Source: Streptomyces fradiae
GTDB lineage: Bacteria; Actinomycetota; Actinomycetes; Streptomycetales; Streptomycetaceae
Length of the DNA stretch: 64,000 nucleotides
Assembly: GCF_041270065.1 (NCBI RefSeq)
Contig: NZ_CP065958.1
Span: 6,138,001 to 6,202,000 of the forward strand
Reading direction: 5' to 3'
Position numbers and translations under genes: made by a program. Numbering within the stretch: the stretch's first letter is position 1; each line of letters begins with the position of its first letter. The notes beneath the pieces were generated by a model. The model did no database searches. It saw only the letters and a program-made list of their open reading frames with translations, and was not told the DNA's origin. Of this stretch, positions 34,107 through 48,288 are shown piece after piece.

Positions 34107-35141
34107 TCAGGCCGTGCTCAGCTCCTCGGCAGCGGGGTCCCCGGAGGCCGGTTCGCCGGAGTCCGGTTCCCCGGAGGCCGTCCTGCGTTCCTCGCGCCGG
34201 GCCGCCACCCGCTCCCGCAGCAGCCGCGCCCGGCGGAAGAGCGCCTGGTAGTCCGCGTCACGGACGAGCACGGCGTCGATGGCCATCATGGCGAAGCCGA
34301 ACGTCATCAGGCCCATGCCGGCCATGATGCCGATGTGCATCCCGGCGATGCCCAGGACGACCGCCTCGCGGAACCACCGGCGCGAGGTGAGCGCCGCCGG
34401 GAGGACGAGCAGCTGCACCACGATCGCGAAGTAGGTGACGAGGGTCGTCAGGACCAGACTGTCCATCAGCTGGGGGAAGGCGGAGCTGTAGGTGTACTGC
34501 CAGACATGGCTGATGTAGTAGAGCGCCGTACCCTCCTGCCACTGCGGCGCGGCCACCTTCCACAGGGCGGAGACGACATAGACCACGCACGCCTGGAAGA
34601 CGATCAGCACGGCCGCCGTGTTGTGCAGCGAGGTCCGCAGATGCGGCTCGCCGGCGCGCCGCTCAAGGCGTGCGCGGACGCCCTTGGCCAACGGGCTGAA
34701 GTGGGCGTTGACGGTGGCGCCCATCAGCAGGATCAGCACGATGCCGGTGAGCGCGTCGCCGCCCTCCCACATCGTGTAGTTGCGGTGGTAGATGGAGGTC
34801 ATGAACACCGCGTGGACCACCGTCAGGCTGCGCGAGCCGAGCACCGTCCAGGCGAGCGAGACCAGCAGCCCGGCGAAGTACACGAGGTCGAACCAGGTGC
34901 GGCCGTCGCTGAGCGCGTACAGCGAGAAGATGTGCTGGTCCCCGGTCAGCGCCTTGAAGGCGGCGAAGCCGGAATAGCTGTCCGGCCCCCACAGGAACGC
35001 GCGGTAGGGGATGTTGGAGACGTAGTACAGCGTGGTGCTCACGCCCAGCAGGACGCGGCAGAGCGAGAGTCCGACGAGGTACTTCGGGTGGCTGGACACA
35101 CCGCGCAGCGCACGCGCGGCGGAGGTCTTCAGTCGGTCCAT
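34107..35141 (-). CDS. HTTM-domain integral membrane protein
   Basis: 344 residues with about seven hydrophobic helices and the HTTM (horizontally transferred transmembrane helix) family features also found in vitamin K-dependent gamma-carboxylases: a short extramembrane start, SIYHRNYTMWEGGDAL, and ALWKVAAPQWQEGTALYY. The C-terminus is a polar repetitive tail (ASGEPDSGEPASGDPA). Its start overlaps the DUF5819 gene by 13 bp. HTTM/DUF5819 pairs recur together in actinomycetes, but their reaction is unknown to me. Confidence 0.85.
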   Translation of the reverse strand: MDRLKTSAARALRGVSSHPKYLVGLSLCRVLLGVSTTLYYVSNIPYRAFLWGPDSYSGFAAFKALTGDQHIFSLYALSDGRTWFDLVYFAGLLVSLAWTVLGSRSLTVVHAVFMTSIYHRNYTMWEGGDALTGIVLILLMGATVNAHFSPLAKGVRARLERRAGEPHLRTSLHNTAAVLIVFQACVVYVVSALWKVAAPQWQEGTALYYISHVWQYTYSSAFPQLMDSLVLTTLVTYFAIVVQLLVLPAALTSRRWFREAVVLGIAGMHIGIMAGMGLMTFGFAMMAIDAVLVRDADYQALFRRARLLRERVAARREERRTASGEPDSGEPASGDPAAEELSTA

Positions 35142-35806
35142 GGCTGGGCTCCAGGCCGGTAGTCGAACCAGCCGAGGTCGGTGAACACCTCGGAGCGGGG
35201 GTCCTCGGGCGAGTGGCGCACGTCGAAGCGCTTGACGGGCGTGTACGTGTAGTAGGCGCGCAGCCGGGTGACCCGGCCGTCCAGGTGGAGCTCGTCCACC
35301 AGCGGCGAAAGGACGGTGGCGGTGTCCGTCTTGGCCGCCTCCCGCAGGGCCGTCAGCTCGTTCTGCTGCCCGGAGAAGTCGGAGAGCGCCTTCTTCCGGG
35401 CCTCGTCGACGGCCGCCTCCTTGTCGTGCAGGCTGCCGAGTTCGACGCCGAGGTAGAGGCCGACCGCGCCCATGCGGTTCGGGGCGATGCGGATCTCCCG
35501 GGCGGTGCCGGCCATCTCGCGGGACAGCGACACCGGCTCGGTGGTGTGCCGGCCGCTCGCGTTCTCGTACTCGACCTGGTAGAAGACCTCGCCGTTGTAG
35601 TCCACCGAGTACGGGGCGAGGAGCATCCAGCTCTGCCGGAAGTAGGTGTCGGCGACCGGCGCGACCGCCTGGTACGCCTGGGTCCGCGCGGGCGAGACGG
35701 GCGCGTTGACGATGAGCGTCATGGCGACGAAGGCCAGGCCGAGCAGCGGCGGCAGCCCCATGCCGAGCAGTCTCCACCGGCCGGTGCCGGTGCGTGGTTC
35801 CGTCAT
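35129..35806 (-). CDS. DUF5819-family membrane-anchored protein
   Basis: 225 residues. One N-terminal hydrophobic helix (about residues 13-35, LLGMGLPPLLGLAFVAMTLIV) and an extracytoplasmic domain containing a coiled middle part (about 120-160). Family seen beside HTTM proteins. ATG overlaps the tautomerase stop codon and its stop overlaps the HTTM start, so the three are co-translated. No known activity. Confidence 0.82.
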   Translation of the reverse strand: MTEPRTGTGRWRLLGMGLPPLLGLAFVAMTLIVNAPVSPARTQAYQAVAPVADTYFRQSWMLLAPYSVDYNGEVFYQVEYENASGRHTTEPVSLSREMAGTAREIRIAPNRMGAVGLYLGVELGSLHDKEAAVDEARKKALSDFSGQQNELTALREAAKTDTATVLSPLVDELHLDGRVTRLRAYYTYTPVKRFDVRHSPEDPRSEVFTDLGWFDYRPGAQPWTD

Positions 35807-36033
35807 GACCGGGGCTCCTGCTCCTGGGCCTGCTCCTGGGTGGCGGGGCGCGGGCCGGTGCTGCCGGCGATGCCCCAGCGGTGGGCCGGGACGGGTGTGA
35901 GGACGATCCAGGTCTGGTCCCGGATCTCCTCGCCGAACACGTTCACCGTCGCCTGGGTGAGCTGTTCGACCAGCTCCCGCTCGGTCTGCTCGGTCAGACG
36001 CTGTTCGAAGATCTTGACCTCGATGAAGGGCAT
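35803..36033 (-). CDS. 4-oxalocrotonate tautomerase-family protein
   Basis: 76 residues with Pro next to the initiator Met (MPFIEVKIFE), the catalytic base after Met removal, and a body of the 4-OT/MIF fold followed by a polar tail. Members catalyse keto-enol tautomerisation, including that of phenylpyruvate. In this cluster it could act on an enol of 3-pyridylpyruvate or on piperideine-type intermediates on the way to picolinate. Good AGGA site; co-translated with DUF5819. Confidence 0.85.
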   Translation of the reverse strand: MPFIEVKIFEQRLTEQTERELVEQLTQATVNVFGEEIRDQTWIVLTPVPAHRWGIAGSTGPRPATQEQAQEQEPRS

Positions 36034-36048
36034 GGTGGTTCCTGTCTG

Positions 36049-37305
36049 TCAGACGGCGGCGGCCGTGCCGCCGCGGAGGTTCGCGGCCGCGCCGGTGACG
36101 GCGGTGAGGGCGGCGGTCAGGGCGTCGACGAGATGGTCGACCTGGGAGTCGGTCAGCCCCGGGTGGCAGGGCAGGTTCATGTGCTGCTCGAACCAGAGCC
36201 GTTCGGCGACGGGGCACTCGCCGGGGCCGTGCCCGCGGAACCGCCACTCCGGCGTCAGATGCAGCGGGAAGTAGCGCAGCTGGGCCTCCACACCCCGCGC
36301 GTCGAGCTCGCGCAGCAGGGCGTCGCGCGTGTCCCGGTCGCTTACGAGGAAGGTGTAGAGGTGGTAGGCGTGGCCGACGCCCTCCGGCGCGGCGACCGGC
36401 CGGGTGCCGGGGAAGGCCGCGAGGACCTCGTCGAGCCTGCGGGCGATCAGCCGGCGGCGGGCCACCAGCTCGTCGAGCCGGTCCAGTTGGGCCAGGCCCA
36501 CCGCGGCCGCCGCCTCGGACATCGTGGCGTTCGTGCCGGAGTTGCGGATGCCGGTGCAGGCGCGGTCGTAGATCTCGTCGGCGAACATCATCCAGGGCAG
36601 TGCGGCGGGCGCCTCCGCCGCGGCCGTACCGTGCTCGACGTAGACGCCGTCGACCGAGTTGTCCCGGTGGCGGCGCACCCGCTCCGCCCAGTCGTCGCGG
36701 TCCAGGGTGATCATGCCGCCCTCACCGAGGCTGGTGATGTTCTTGGTGGAGTGGAAGCTGAAGGTCGCGATGTCGGCCAGCGCACCGGGCCGGCGGCCGT
36801 GGTAGGTGGCGCCGAGCGCGTGGGCGCTGTCCTCGATCACCGTGATGCCGCGGGGCCGGGTGAGCGCCATGATGGCGTCCATGTCCGCCGGGCAGCCGCC
36901 GTAGTGGACCAGGATCACGGCCCGGGTCCGGTCGGTGATCAGCGGTTCGAGGGCGGCCGGGTCCATGTTCAGGGTGAGCGGGTCGATGTCGCAGAACCTG
37001 ACCGTGACGTCCAGGTCGAGCAGCGGCTGGATGCTGGCCTGGAAGGTCTGCGGCGTCACCACGACCTCGTCGCCCGGGGCCAGGTCGAGCAGCCGGATGG
37101 CGATCTCCAGGGCCACCGTCCCGCTGGTCACCGACAGGGCGTGCCGGGCGCCGACGTGGCGGGCGAAGGCCTGTTCGAACGCCTCCCGCCACCCCCCGGC
37201 GGAGAGCGGGGCGTCGGAGGAGACGAGCCGCCCCAGGACGTCCAGTTCGCGATCGCCGATGACGCTGCCTCGGCGGCCGCCCGGCACGACGTAGCGTTGC
37301 TGCAT
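36049..37305 (-). CDS. DegT/DnrJ/EryC1/StrS-family aminotransferase
   Basis: 418-residue PLP enzyme. SGTVALEIA phosphate loop, IEDSAHALGA with the PLP-binding aspartate, and Schiff-base lysine in FHSTKNITSLGEGG. Most family members aminate keto-sugars, but no sugar genes are present. Beside an aryl ligase and a NikD-like oxidase it may instead be the lysine 2-aminotransferase-like enzyme that starts picolinate formation (NikC/VisA role); this assignment rests on context and memory of those pathways. ATG 37305 used; the open frame continues 31 codons upstream without a ribosome site. Confidence 0.9.
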   Translation of the reverse strand: MQQRYVVPGGRRGSVIGDRELDVLGRLVSSDAPLSAGGWREAFEQAFARHVGARHALSVTSGTVALEIAIRLLDLAPGDEVVVTPQTFQASIQPLLDLDVTVRFCDIDPLTLNMDPAALEPLITDRTRAVILVHYGGCPADMDAIMALTRPRGITVIEDSAHALGATYHGRRPGALADIATFSFHSTKNITSLGEGGMITLDRDDWAERVRRHRDNSVDGVYVEHGTAAAEAPAALPWMMFADEIYDRACTGIRNSGTNATMSEAAAAVGLAQLDRLDELVARRRLIARRLDEVLAAFPGTRPVAAPEGVGHAYHLYTFLVSDRDTRDALLRELDARGVEAQLRYFPLHLTPEWRFRGHGPGECPVAERLWFEQHMNLPCHPGLTDSQVDHLVDALTAALTAVTGAAANLRGGTAAAV

Positions 37306-37366
37306 ACGGAGGTACCCCCATGACGGAAAGGCGTCCCGCGCCGTGCGGGACGTGGGCTGATGGGTG

Positions 37367-37403
37367 CCCGCGTGCCGGGCCCGGCGGAGCCGGGGCACGC
37401 GGG
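37367..37403. terminator. Strong hairpin between aryl ligase 2 and the aminotransferase
   Basis: Outer arms CCCGCGTGCC / GGCACGCGGG (37367-37376 and 37394-37403) enclose an inner CCCGGC/GCCGGG stem. A second perfect 8-bp stem (CCCCGGCG) follows directly. Likely terminator or attenuator of the leftward ligase 2 transcript, so the aminotransferase may have its own promoter in the 156-bp gap. Confidence 0.6.
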
Positions 37404-37461
37404 CGCGCCCCGGCGGCGTGGATCGCCGGGGCGGCGGTCCCGCCGGCCGGGGCGGACGCGG

Positions 37462-39096
37462 TCAGTCGGCGGCGGCCATGCGCTGCGCGAGTTCCGCGGA
37501 GAGGGCCTTCTTGTCGACCTTGCCGAGCCCGGTCAGCGGGAAGGCGTCGATGACTTCGAGGCGGTCCGGCAGCTTGTACTCGGCAAGGCCGCGGGCGCGC
37601 AGCAGACGCTTGAGCTCGGGGAGCCGGGGCGGCTCGCCGGCCGGTACGACGAAGGCGCAGACCCGTTCGCCCATGACCTCGTCGGGCATGGCGACCACGG
37701 CGGCCTGCTGGATCCCGTCGTGCACGGCGGTGACGTGCCGCTCCACCTCGGTGGCCGAGACCTTGTCGCCGCCGCGGATGACGACGTCCTTGACCCGGCC
37801 CTGGACGACCATGTCCCCGTCCTCGGTGAAGCGCACGAGGTCGCCGCTGCGGTAGAAGCCGTCCTCGGTGAACGCCCCGGCGTTGTGCTCCTCGGCGCGG
37901 TAGTAGCCGCGCAGGGTGTACGGGCCGCGGGTCAGCAGTTCACCGGTCTCGCCCGGGGCCACCGGCCGGTCCTCGAAGTCCACCACCCGGATCTCGTCGG
38001 CGGGGGAGATGGGCCGGCCCTGGGTGGTGAGCACCCGGTCGAGCGGGTCGTCGTAGCGGGTGAAGGTGAGGAGGCCCTCGGCCATGCCGAACACCTGCTG
38101 GAGCCGGCAGCCCAGGGCCGGGGTGACCCGGGCGGCCACCTCGGGGTGGAGCTTGGCGCTGCCGATCTGCAGCACCGAGAGGCTGCTCAGATCCCGCTCG
38201 GTCCACTCGGCCGCGTCCAGCCACATGTGGGCGATGGTCGGCACGCAGGAGGTCATGGTGACCCGCTCCCGCTCGATGAGCGCGAAGCACTCGTCGGGGT
38301 TCGGCGTCCTGGCGAGCACGACCGTGCCGCCCTTGCTCAGGGTGCCGAGCACGCCCGGGCAGCCCCAGGTGAAGTTGAACTCGATCGGAAGGACGGCCAA
38401 GTAGATGGTGTCGCCGTCGAGTTCGCAGATCTCCGAGGCGGCGCGGATCTGGTACGCGTAGTCCTCGTGGGTCCGCGGGATGAGCTTGGGCAGCGCGGTC
38501 GTGCCGCCGGACAGCAGGAAGAAGGCGGCGTCCGTCGGGTCCGCGCCGGCCGGCTCGTCCTGGGCCGGGACCGCGGCCGGAGTCGCCGACAGCTCCTCCA
38601 GGGAGCTGTGCGGGCCGGGGTCGCCGAGGACGAACACCTCGCGCAGGGACGGGACCGAGGCGAGCACCTCCGAGGCCAGTTCGCGGTGGTCGAAGCCCTG
38701 ATGGACGTCCGGCACCACATAGGCGACGGCACCGGAGTGCGCGCACAGATGGCTGATCTCGTGGCGCCGGTGCGCCGGCAGCGCGAAGACGGGCAGCGCG
38801 CCGAGCCGGAAGAGACCGAAGCAGACGGCCACGAACTCCGGGGTGTTGGGGAGCTGGACCACGACCCGGTCGCCCGGCCCGACGCCGCGCGCGGCGAAGC
38901 CCGCAGCCAGCCGGTCCGCCCAGGTGTCGAGTCCGGCGTACGTCACGCGCCGGTCACCGCCGACGAGGGCGGTCCGGTCGCCGTACGCGGCCGCCCAGCC
39001 GCGCAGCAGCCGCCCCAGCGTCTCCCCCCGCCAGTATCCGGCCTCCCGGTATGCCGCTGCGGTGGCCTCCGGCCAGGGAACGCATCCGTCCTGCAT
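37462..39096 (-). CDS. Aryl-AMP ligase 2 (EntE/DhbE-like), proposed 3-hydroxypicolinate ligase
   Basis: 544 residues. Activates an aryl acid as adenylate and loads a free carrier, the role of PyrA in pyridomycin formation. ATP motif GGTTALPK near 197-204, YRSGDLV, and C-terminal GLGKVDKK. DhbE Asn235, the ortho-hydroxyl contact, is kept as Asn241 (EFNF), while DhbE Ser240 corresponds to Cys246, as in salicylate-type ligases. This pattern fits an acid with one ortho hydroxyl, such as 3-hydroxypicolinate. Strong AGGAGAAAGGA ribosome site. Divergent from carrier 2. Confidence 0.93.
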   Translation of the reverse strand: MQDGCVPWPEATAAAYREAGYWRGETLGRLLRGWAAAYGDRTALVGGDRRVTYAGLDTWADRLAAGFAARGVGPGDRVVVQLPNTPEFVAVCFGLFRLGALPVFALPAHRRHEISHLCAHSGAVAYVVPDVHQGFDHRELASEVLASVPSLREVFVLGDPGPHSSLEELSATPAAVPAQDEPAGADPTDAAFFLLSGGTTALPKLIPRTHEDYAYQIRAASEICELDGDTIYLAVLPIEFNFTWGCPGVLGTLSKGGTVVLARTPNPDECFALIERERVTMTSCVPTIAHMWLDAAEWTERDLSSLSVLQIGSAKLHPEVAARVTPALGCRLQQVFGMAEGLLTFTRYDDPLDRVLTTQGRPISPADEIRVVDFEDRPVAPGETGELLTRGPYTLRGYYRAEEHNAGAFTEDGFYRSGDLVRFTEDGDMVVQGRVKDVVIRGGDKVSATEVERHVTAVHDGIQQAAVVAMPDEVMGERVCAFVVPAGEPPRLPELKRLLRARGLAEYKLPDRLEVIDAFPLTGLGKVDKKALSAELAQRMAAAD

Positions 39097-39275
39097 TTTC
39101 AGTCCTTTCTCCTGTCAACACAATCGATGGTTTCCGGGGCTGATATTTTGGTGATGCTAACCGAGCCGTCAGAGTTTCGGCACCGCCAATATCCGACGCT
39201 TTAGGATGCGGCACAACGCGTCAATAGCCCCTTTTAAGGGGCCTTTTAGGGGCGGCGGCTAGGGTTGATTCCCGG
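39097..39275. promoter_or_regulatory. Divergent promoter region, ligase 2 / carrier 2, with SARP-like repeats
   Basis: AT-richer than its surroundings. Plus-strand TTTAG-like elements end in G at 39204, 39238 and 39249 (spacing 34 and 11 bp); the last is followed, with 10 bp between, by TAGGGT at 39260-39265, a good -10 box. The middle element lies in the inverted repeat GCCCCTTTTAAGGGGC. Leftward, TAGCAT at 39159-39154 is a likely -10 box for ligase 2. Element order and spacing copy the region at 20121-20186. Confidence 0.6.
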
Positions 39276-39554
39276 TTGAGCCGTCAGACGGATCCGAATG
39301 GTGCGGTGTGGAAATTGAGTAACCAAGGTGTCATTCCGGAGGACAAGGCGGAGCTGCGGCGGGTGCTCGCCGACCGGCTCGGTGTCAGCGTCTCCGAGGT
39401 GACGGACGACGTGAATCTCCAGGACCTCGGACTCGACTCGATCGGTGTCATGGGCATCGTGTCGGGCTGGCAGCGAGGCGGCCTCCAGGGCGAGATCGCC
39501 GAATTCGCCGCGATGCCCACCCTCAAGGCCTGGTGGGAACTCATCTCCCGGTAA
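39276..39554 (+). CDS. Free-standing aryl carrier protein 2 (loading PCP)
   Basis: Up to 92 residues, with the phosphopantetheine serine in LGLDSIGVMGI and an ArCP-like C-terminal helix. It corresponds in role and setting to the discrete carrier PyrU that starts pyridomycin assembly. The start is unclear: TTG 39276, GTG 39306 and TTG 39315 are all in frame, none with a good ribosome site; homology can only begin around EDKAELRRVL. Divergent from ligase 2 and followed by the NRPS operon. Confidence 0.88.
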   Translation: MSRQTDPNGAVWKLSNQGVIPEDKAELRRVLADRLGVSVSEVTDDVNLQDLGLDSIGVMGIVSGWQRGGLQGEIAEFAAMPTLKAWWELISR

Positions 39555-39614
39555 GTCACGGGGCGGCCCGCCCGGCGGCGCCTGTCATTCCCTCAGCAAG
39601 CCATTGGAGTCACG

Positions 39615-40688
39615 ATGCAATTCGGCGTGAATTTCTTTCCCGTTGTCGACCCGGCGAAGAAGAGCGCGAGCGACTACTTCGACGAGGCGCTCCGCCTGGT
39701 GTGCCTGGCCGAGGAGCTCGGCTTCGAGCACGCCCAGTGCGTGGAGCACTACTTCTCCCCGTACGGCGGCTACATGCCCGACCCGGTCACCTTCCTCACC
39801 GCGGCCGCCGCGCGCACCAGCCGGATCCGCATCGGCACCGGAGCGGTCATCCCCGCCTTCACCCACCCGCTGAAGCTGGCCGGCAAGCTCGCGATGCTGG
39901 ACAACCTCTCCCACGGGCGGCTCGACGTCGGCTTCGGCCGCGCCTTCCTGCCGCAGGAGTTCGAGGCCTTCGGCATCGACATCGACGAGAGCCGGGCCCG
40001 CTTCGCCGAGGGCGTCGAGGTCTGCCGTCGCCTGTGGTCCGAGCAGGACGTGGTCTGGGAGGGCTCCTTCCACCGGTTCGGCCCCGTCACGATGCTCCCG
40101 GAGCCCGTCCAGAAGCCGCACCCGCCCATCTTCATCGCCTCCGCGATGAGCCCGGACTCGTGCGCCGCCGCCGGACGCGCCGGACACCACCTCCAGGTGG
40201 TGCCGTCGGTGACCTCCCGCGAGCAGCTCCAGTCGATGCTGGCGGGCTACCGCGAGGCCTGGCGGGAGGCCGGCCACCCGGGCAGCCCGCGCATCCAGAT
40301 CAAGTACACCTGCTACGTGGCCGAGGACCGCGCCAAGGCGCTCGACCTCGCCGAGACCTTCGAGGTCAACTACGTCGAGCACATGGCCGAGGCGGTGGCG
40401 AGCTGGGGCCGGACGCGCAGCGACGCGTACCGCGGCTACGAGCAGTTCGTCGAGAAGGTCAAGAAGTACGACTTCCGGCAGTCGCACGCCGACAACAAGG
40501 TGCTCGCCGGCACCCCGGACGAGGTGCGCGAGCAGATCGCCGTGCTCGTCGACTGGTTCGGCGCGGACCCCACGCTCAGCCTCCAGTTCAACCCCGGCCA
40601 CATGCCCTACGAGGACGCCGAGCGCGCCATGACGCTCTTCGCCGAGCACGTGATGCCCGCCTTCACCGGCCCGGAGCAGCCGGCATGA
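39615..40688 (+). CDS. LLM-class (luciferase-like) flavin-dependent monooxygenase
   Basis: 357 residues, TIM-barrel FMN/FMNH2-dependent oxidoreductase with the family histidine in VEHYFSPYGG and the FAFHFM-like VGFGRAFLPQEF segment. Such enzymes need reduced flavin from a partner reductase; the gene at 62519 can supply it. Candidate for ring hydroxylation of picolinate to 3-hydroxypicolinate, or oxidative decarboxylation of quinolinate, or a late oxidation. GGAG ribosome site; overlaps the next gene by ATGA. Confidence 0.9.
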   Translation: MQFGVNFFPVVDPAKKSASDYFDEALRLVCLAEELGFEHAQCVEHYFSPYGGYMPDPVTFLTAAAARTSRIRIGTGAVIPAFTHPLKLAGKLAMLDNLSHGRLDVGFGRAFLPQEFEAFGIDIDESRARFAEGVEVCRRLWSEQDVVWEGSFHRFGPVTMLPEPVQKPHPPIFIASAMSPDSCAAAGRAGHHLQVVPSVTSREQLQSMLAGYREAWREAGHPGSPRIQIKYTCYVAEDRAKALDLAETFEVNYVEHMAEAVASWGRTRSDAYRGYEQFVEKVKKYDFRQSHADNKVLAGTPDEVREQIAVLVDWFGADPTLSLQFNPGHMPYEDAERAMTLFAEHVMPAFTGPEQPA

Positions 40689-41830
40689 CCCGGACGCCCG
40701 ACGCGGACGTCGCGGTGGTGGGGCTCGGCGCCTGGGGGGCCTCGGCCCTGTGGCAGCTGGCCTCGCGCGGCGTGCGCGTGCTCGGCTTCGAGCGGTACGG
40801 GCTCGGCCACCCCTTCGGCGCGTCGCACGGCGGCACCCGGATGTTCCGCGTCACCTGCCTCGAACACCCCGGACTCGTACCGCTGGCCCAGCGGTCCCGG
40901 CAGCTGTGGCAGCAGCTGGAGACCCTCACCGGCCGCGCCCTCTTCGACCAGGTGGGCGCGGTCCTGATGGGCCCCGCGGACGGACACATCGCCGGCGGTT
41001 CGCTGCGGGCCGCCCGGGAGCACGACCTGCCCGTGGAGACCCTGACCGCCGGTGAGCTGAGCCGGTGGCTGCCGCAGCACGCGGCGTTCCAGGACGGCGA
41101 CATCGGCGTCCGCGAGCCGGAGGCCGGATTGATCCGGCCGGAGGCGGCGGTCCGCGCCGCCGTCGGCGCGGCGGCCGCGGCCGCCGCCCGGGTCCTCACC
41201 GACACCCGGGTCACCGCGATCGAACCGGCCGGCGACGGCGTGGTCGTCCGCACCCCCGCCCGTGACTTCCGGGTCGGGCAGGTCGTGGTGACGGCGGGCC
41301 CGTGGCTCGACACGCTGGTGCCCGGACTGCCCCTGGAGACCGTACGGGTCCCCCAGACCTGGTTCCGGCCGGCCGGCGACCCCGCACCGTTCACCCTCGA
41401 CCGGCTGCCGCCCTTCATGCGGGAGCTCGGCGGCCGCGGCGCCATCTGGGGCCACGGTTCCCACGACGGCCCGGACGTCAAACTCGGCCTGGAGGACGGC
41501 GGAAGCGCCTTCCGGGTCACCCCCGCTGACGACTGCGACCGCGGCGTCACCCCGGAGGACTGGACCGCCGTCTCCGGCCTGCTTGCCGAGGCGGTGCCCG
41601 GCATGGGCGCCGTGCCGTCGCGGACCGAGGTCGGCATGTTCAGCCGCACTCCCGACAAGCAGTTCCTCATCGGCCGCCCGCACGGCGACCCGCGACTGGT
41701 CGTCGCCGGCGGCTGCAACTTCCACGGCTTCAAGCACTCCACCGGCATCGGGGAGGCGCTGGCCGACATCGTCCTCGGCCGGCCGACCGGCTGTCCGCTG
41801 GACTTCGCCGATCCCAACCGATTCCTGTAA
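40685..41830 (+). CDS. NikD/sarcosine oxidase-like FAD amine oxidase
   Basis: 381 residues of the MSOX/MTOX family: N-terminal FAD motif [25 protein letters not shown] flavin loop, and C-terminal [16 protein letters not shown]. Relatives such as NikD turn piperideine-2-carboxylate into picolinate. Where covalent-flavin members have Cys in a CMY-TPD context this one has Gly317 ([10 protein letters not shown]), so FAD is probably not covalently bound through that residue. Co-translated with the LLM oxygenase and 26 bp upstream of the first NRPS gene. Confidence 0.9.
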   Translation: MTRTPDADVAVVGLGAWGASALWQLASRGVRVLGFERYGLGHPFGASHGGTRMFRVTCLEHPGLVPLAQRSRQLWQQLETLTGRALFDQVGAVLMGPADGHIAGGSLRAAREHDLPVETLTAGELSRWLPQHAAFQDGDIGVREPEAGLIRPEAAVRAAVGAAAAAAARVLTDTRVTAIEPAGDGVVVRTPARDFRVGQVVVTAGPWLDTLVPGLPLETVRVPQTWFRPAGDPAPFTLDRLPPFMRELGGRGAIWGHGSHDGPDVKLGLEDGGSAFRVTPADDCDRGVTPEDWTAVSGLLAEAVPGMGAVPSRTEVGMFSRTPDKQFLIGRPHGDPRLVVAGGCNFHGFKHSTGIGEALADIVLGRPTGCPLDFADPNRFL

Positions 41831-41856
41831 GTCCTCGCCGGGAGAAAGTCTCAAGC

Positions 41857-48280
<6,424 letters not shown>

Positions 48281-48288
<8 letters not shown>

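Noticed and set aside
36049..37305. DegT aminotransferase as a deoxysugar enzyme
   Set aside because: No glycosyltransferase, nucleotidyltransferase or dehydratase genes for sugars occur in the window.
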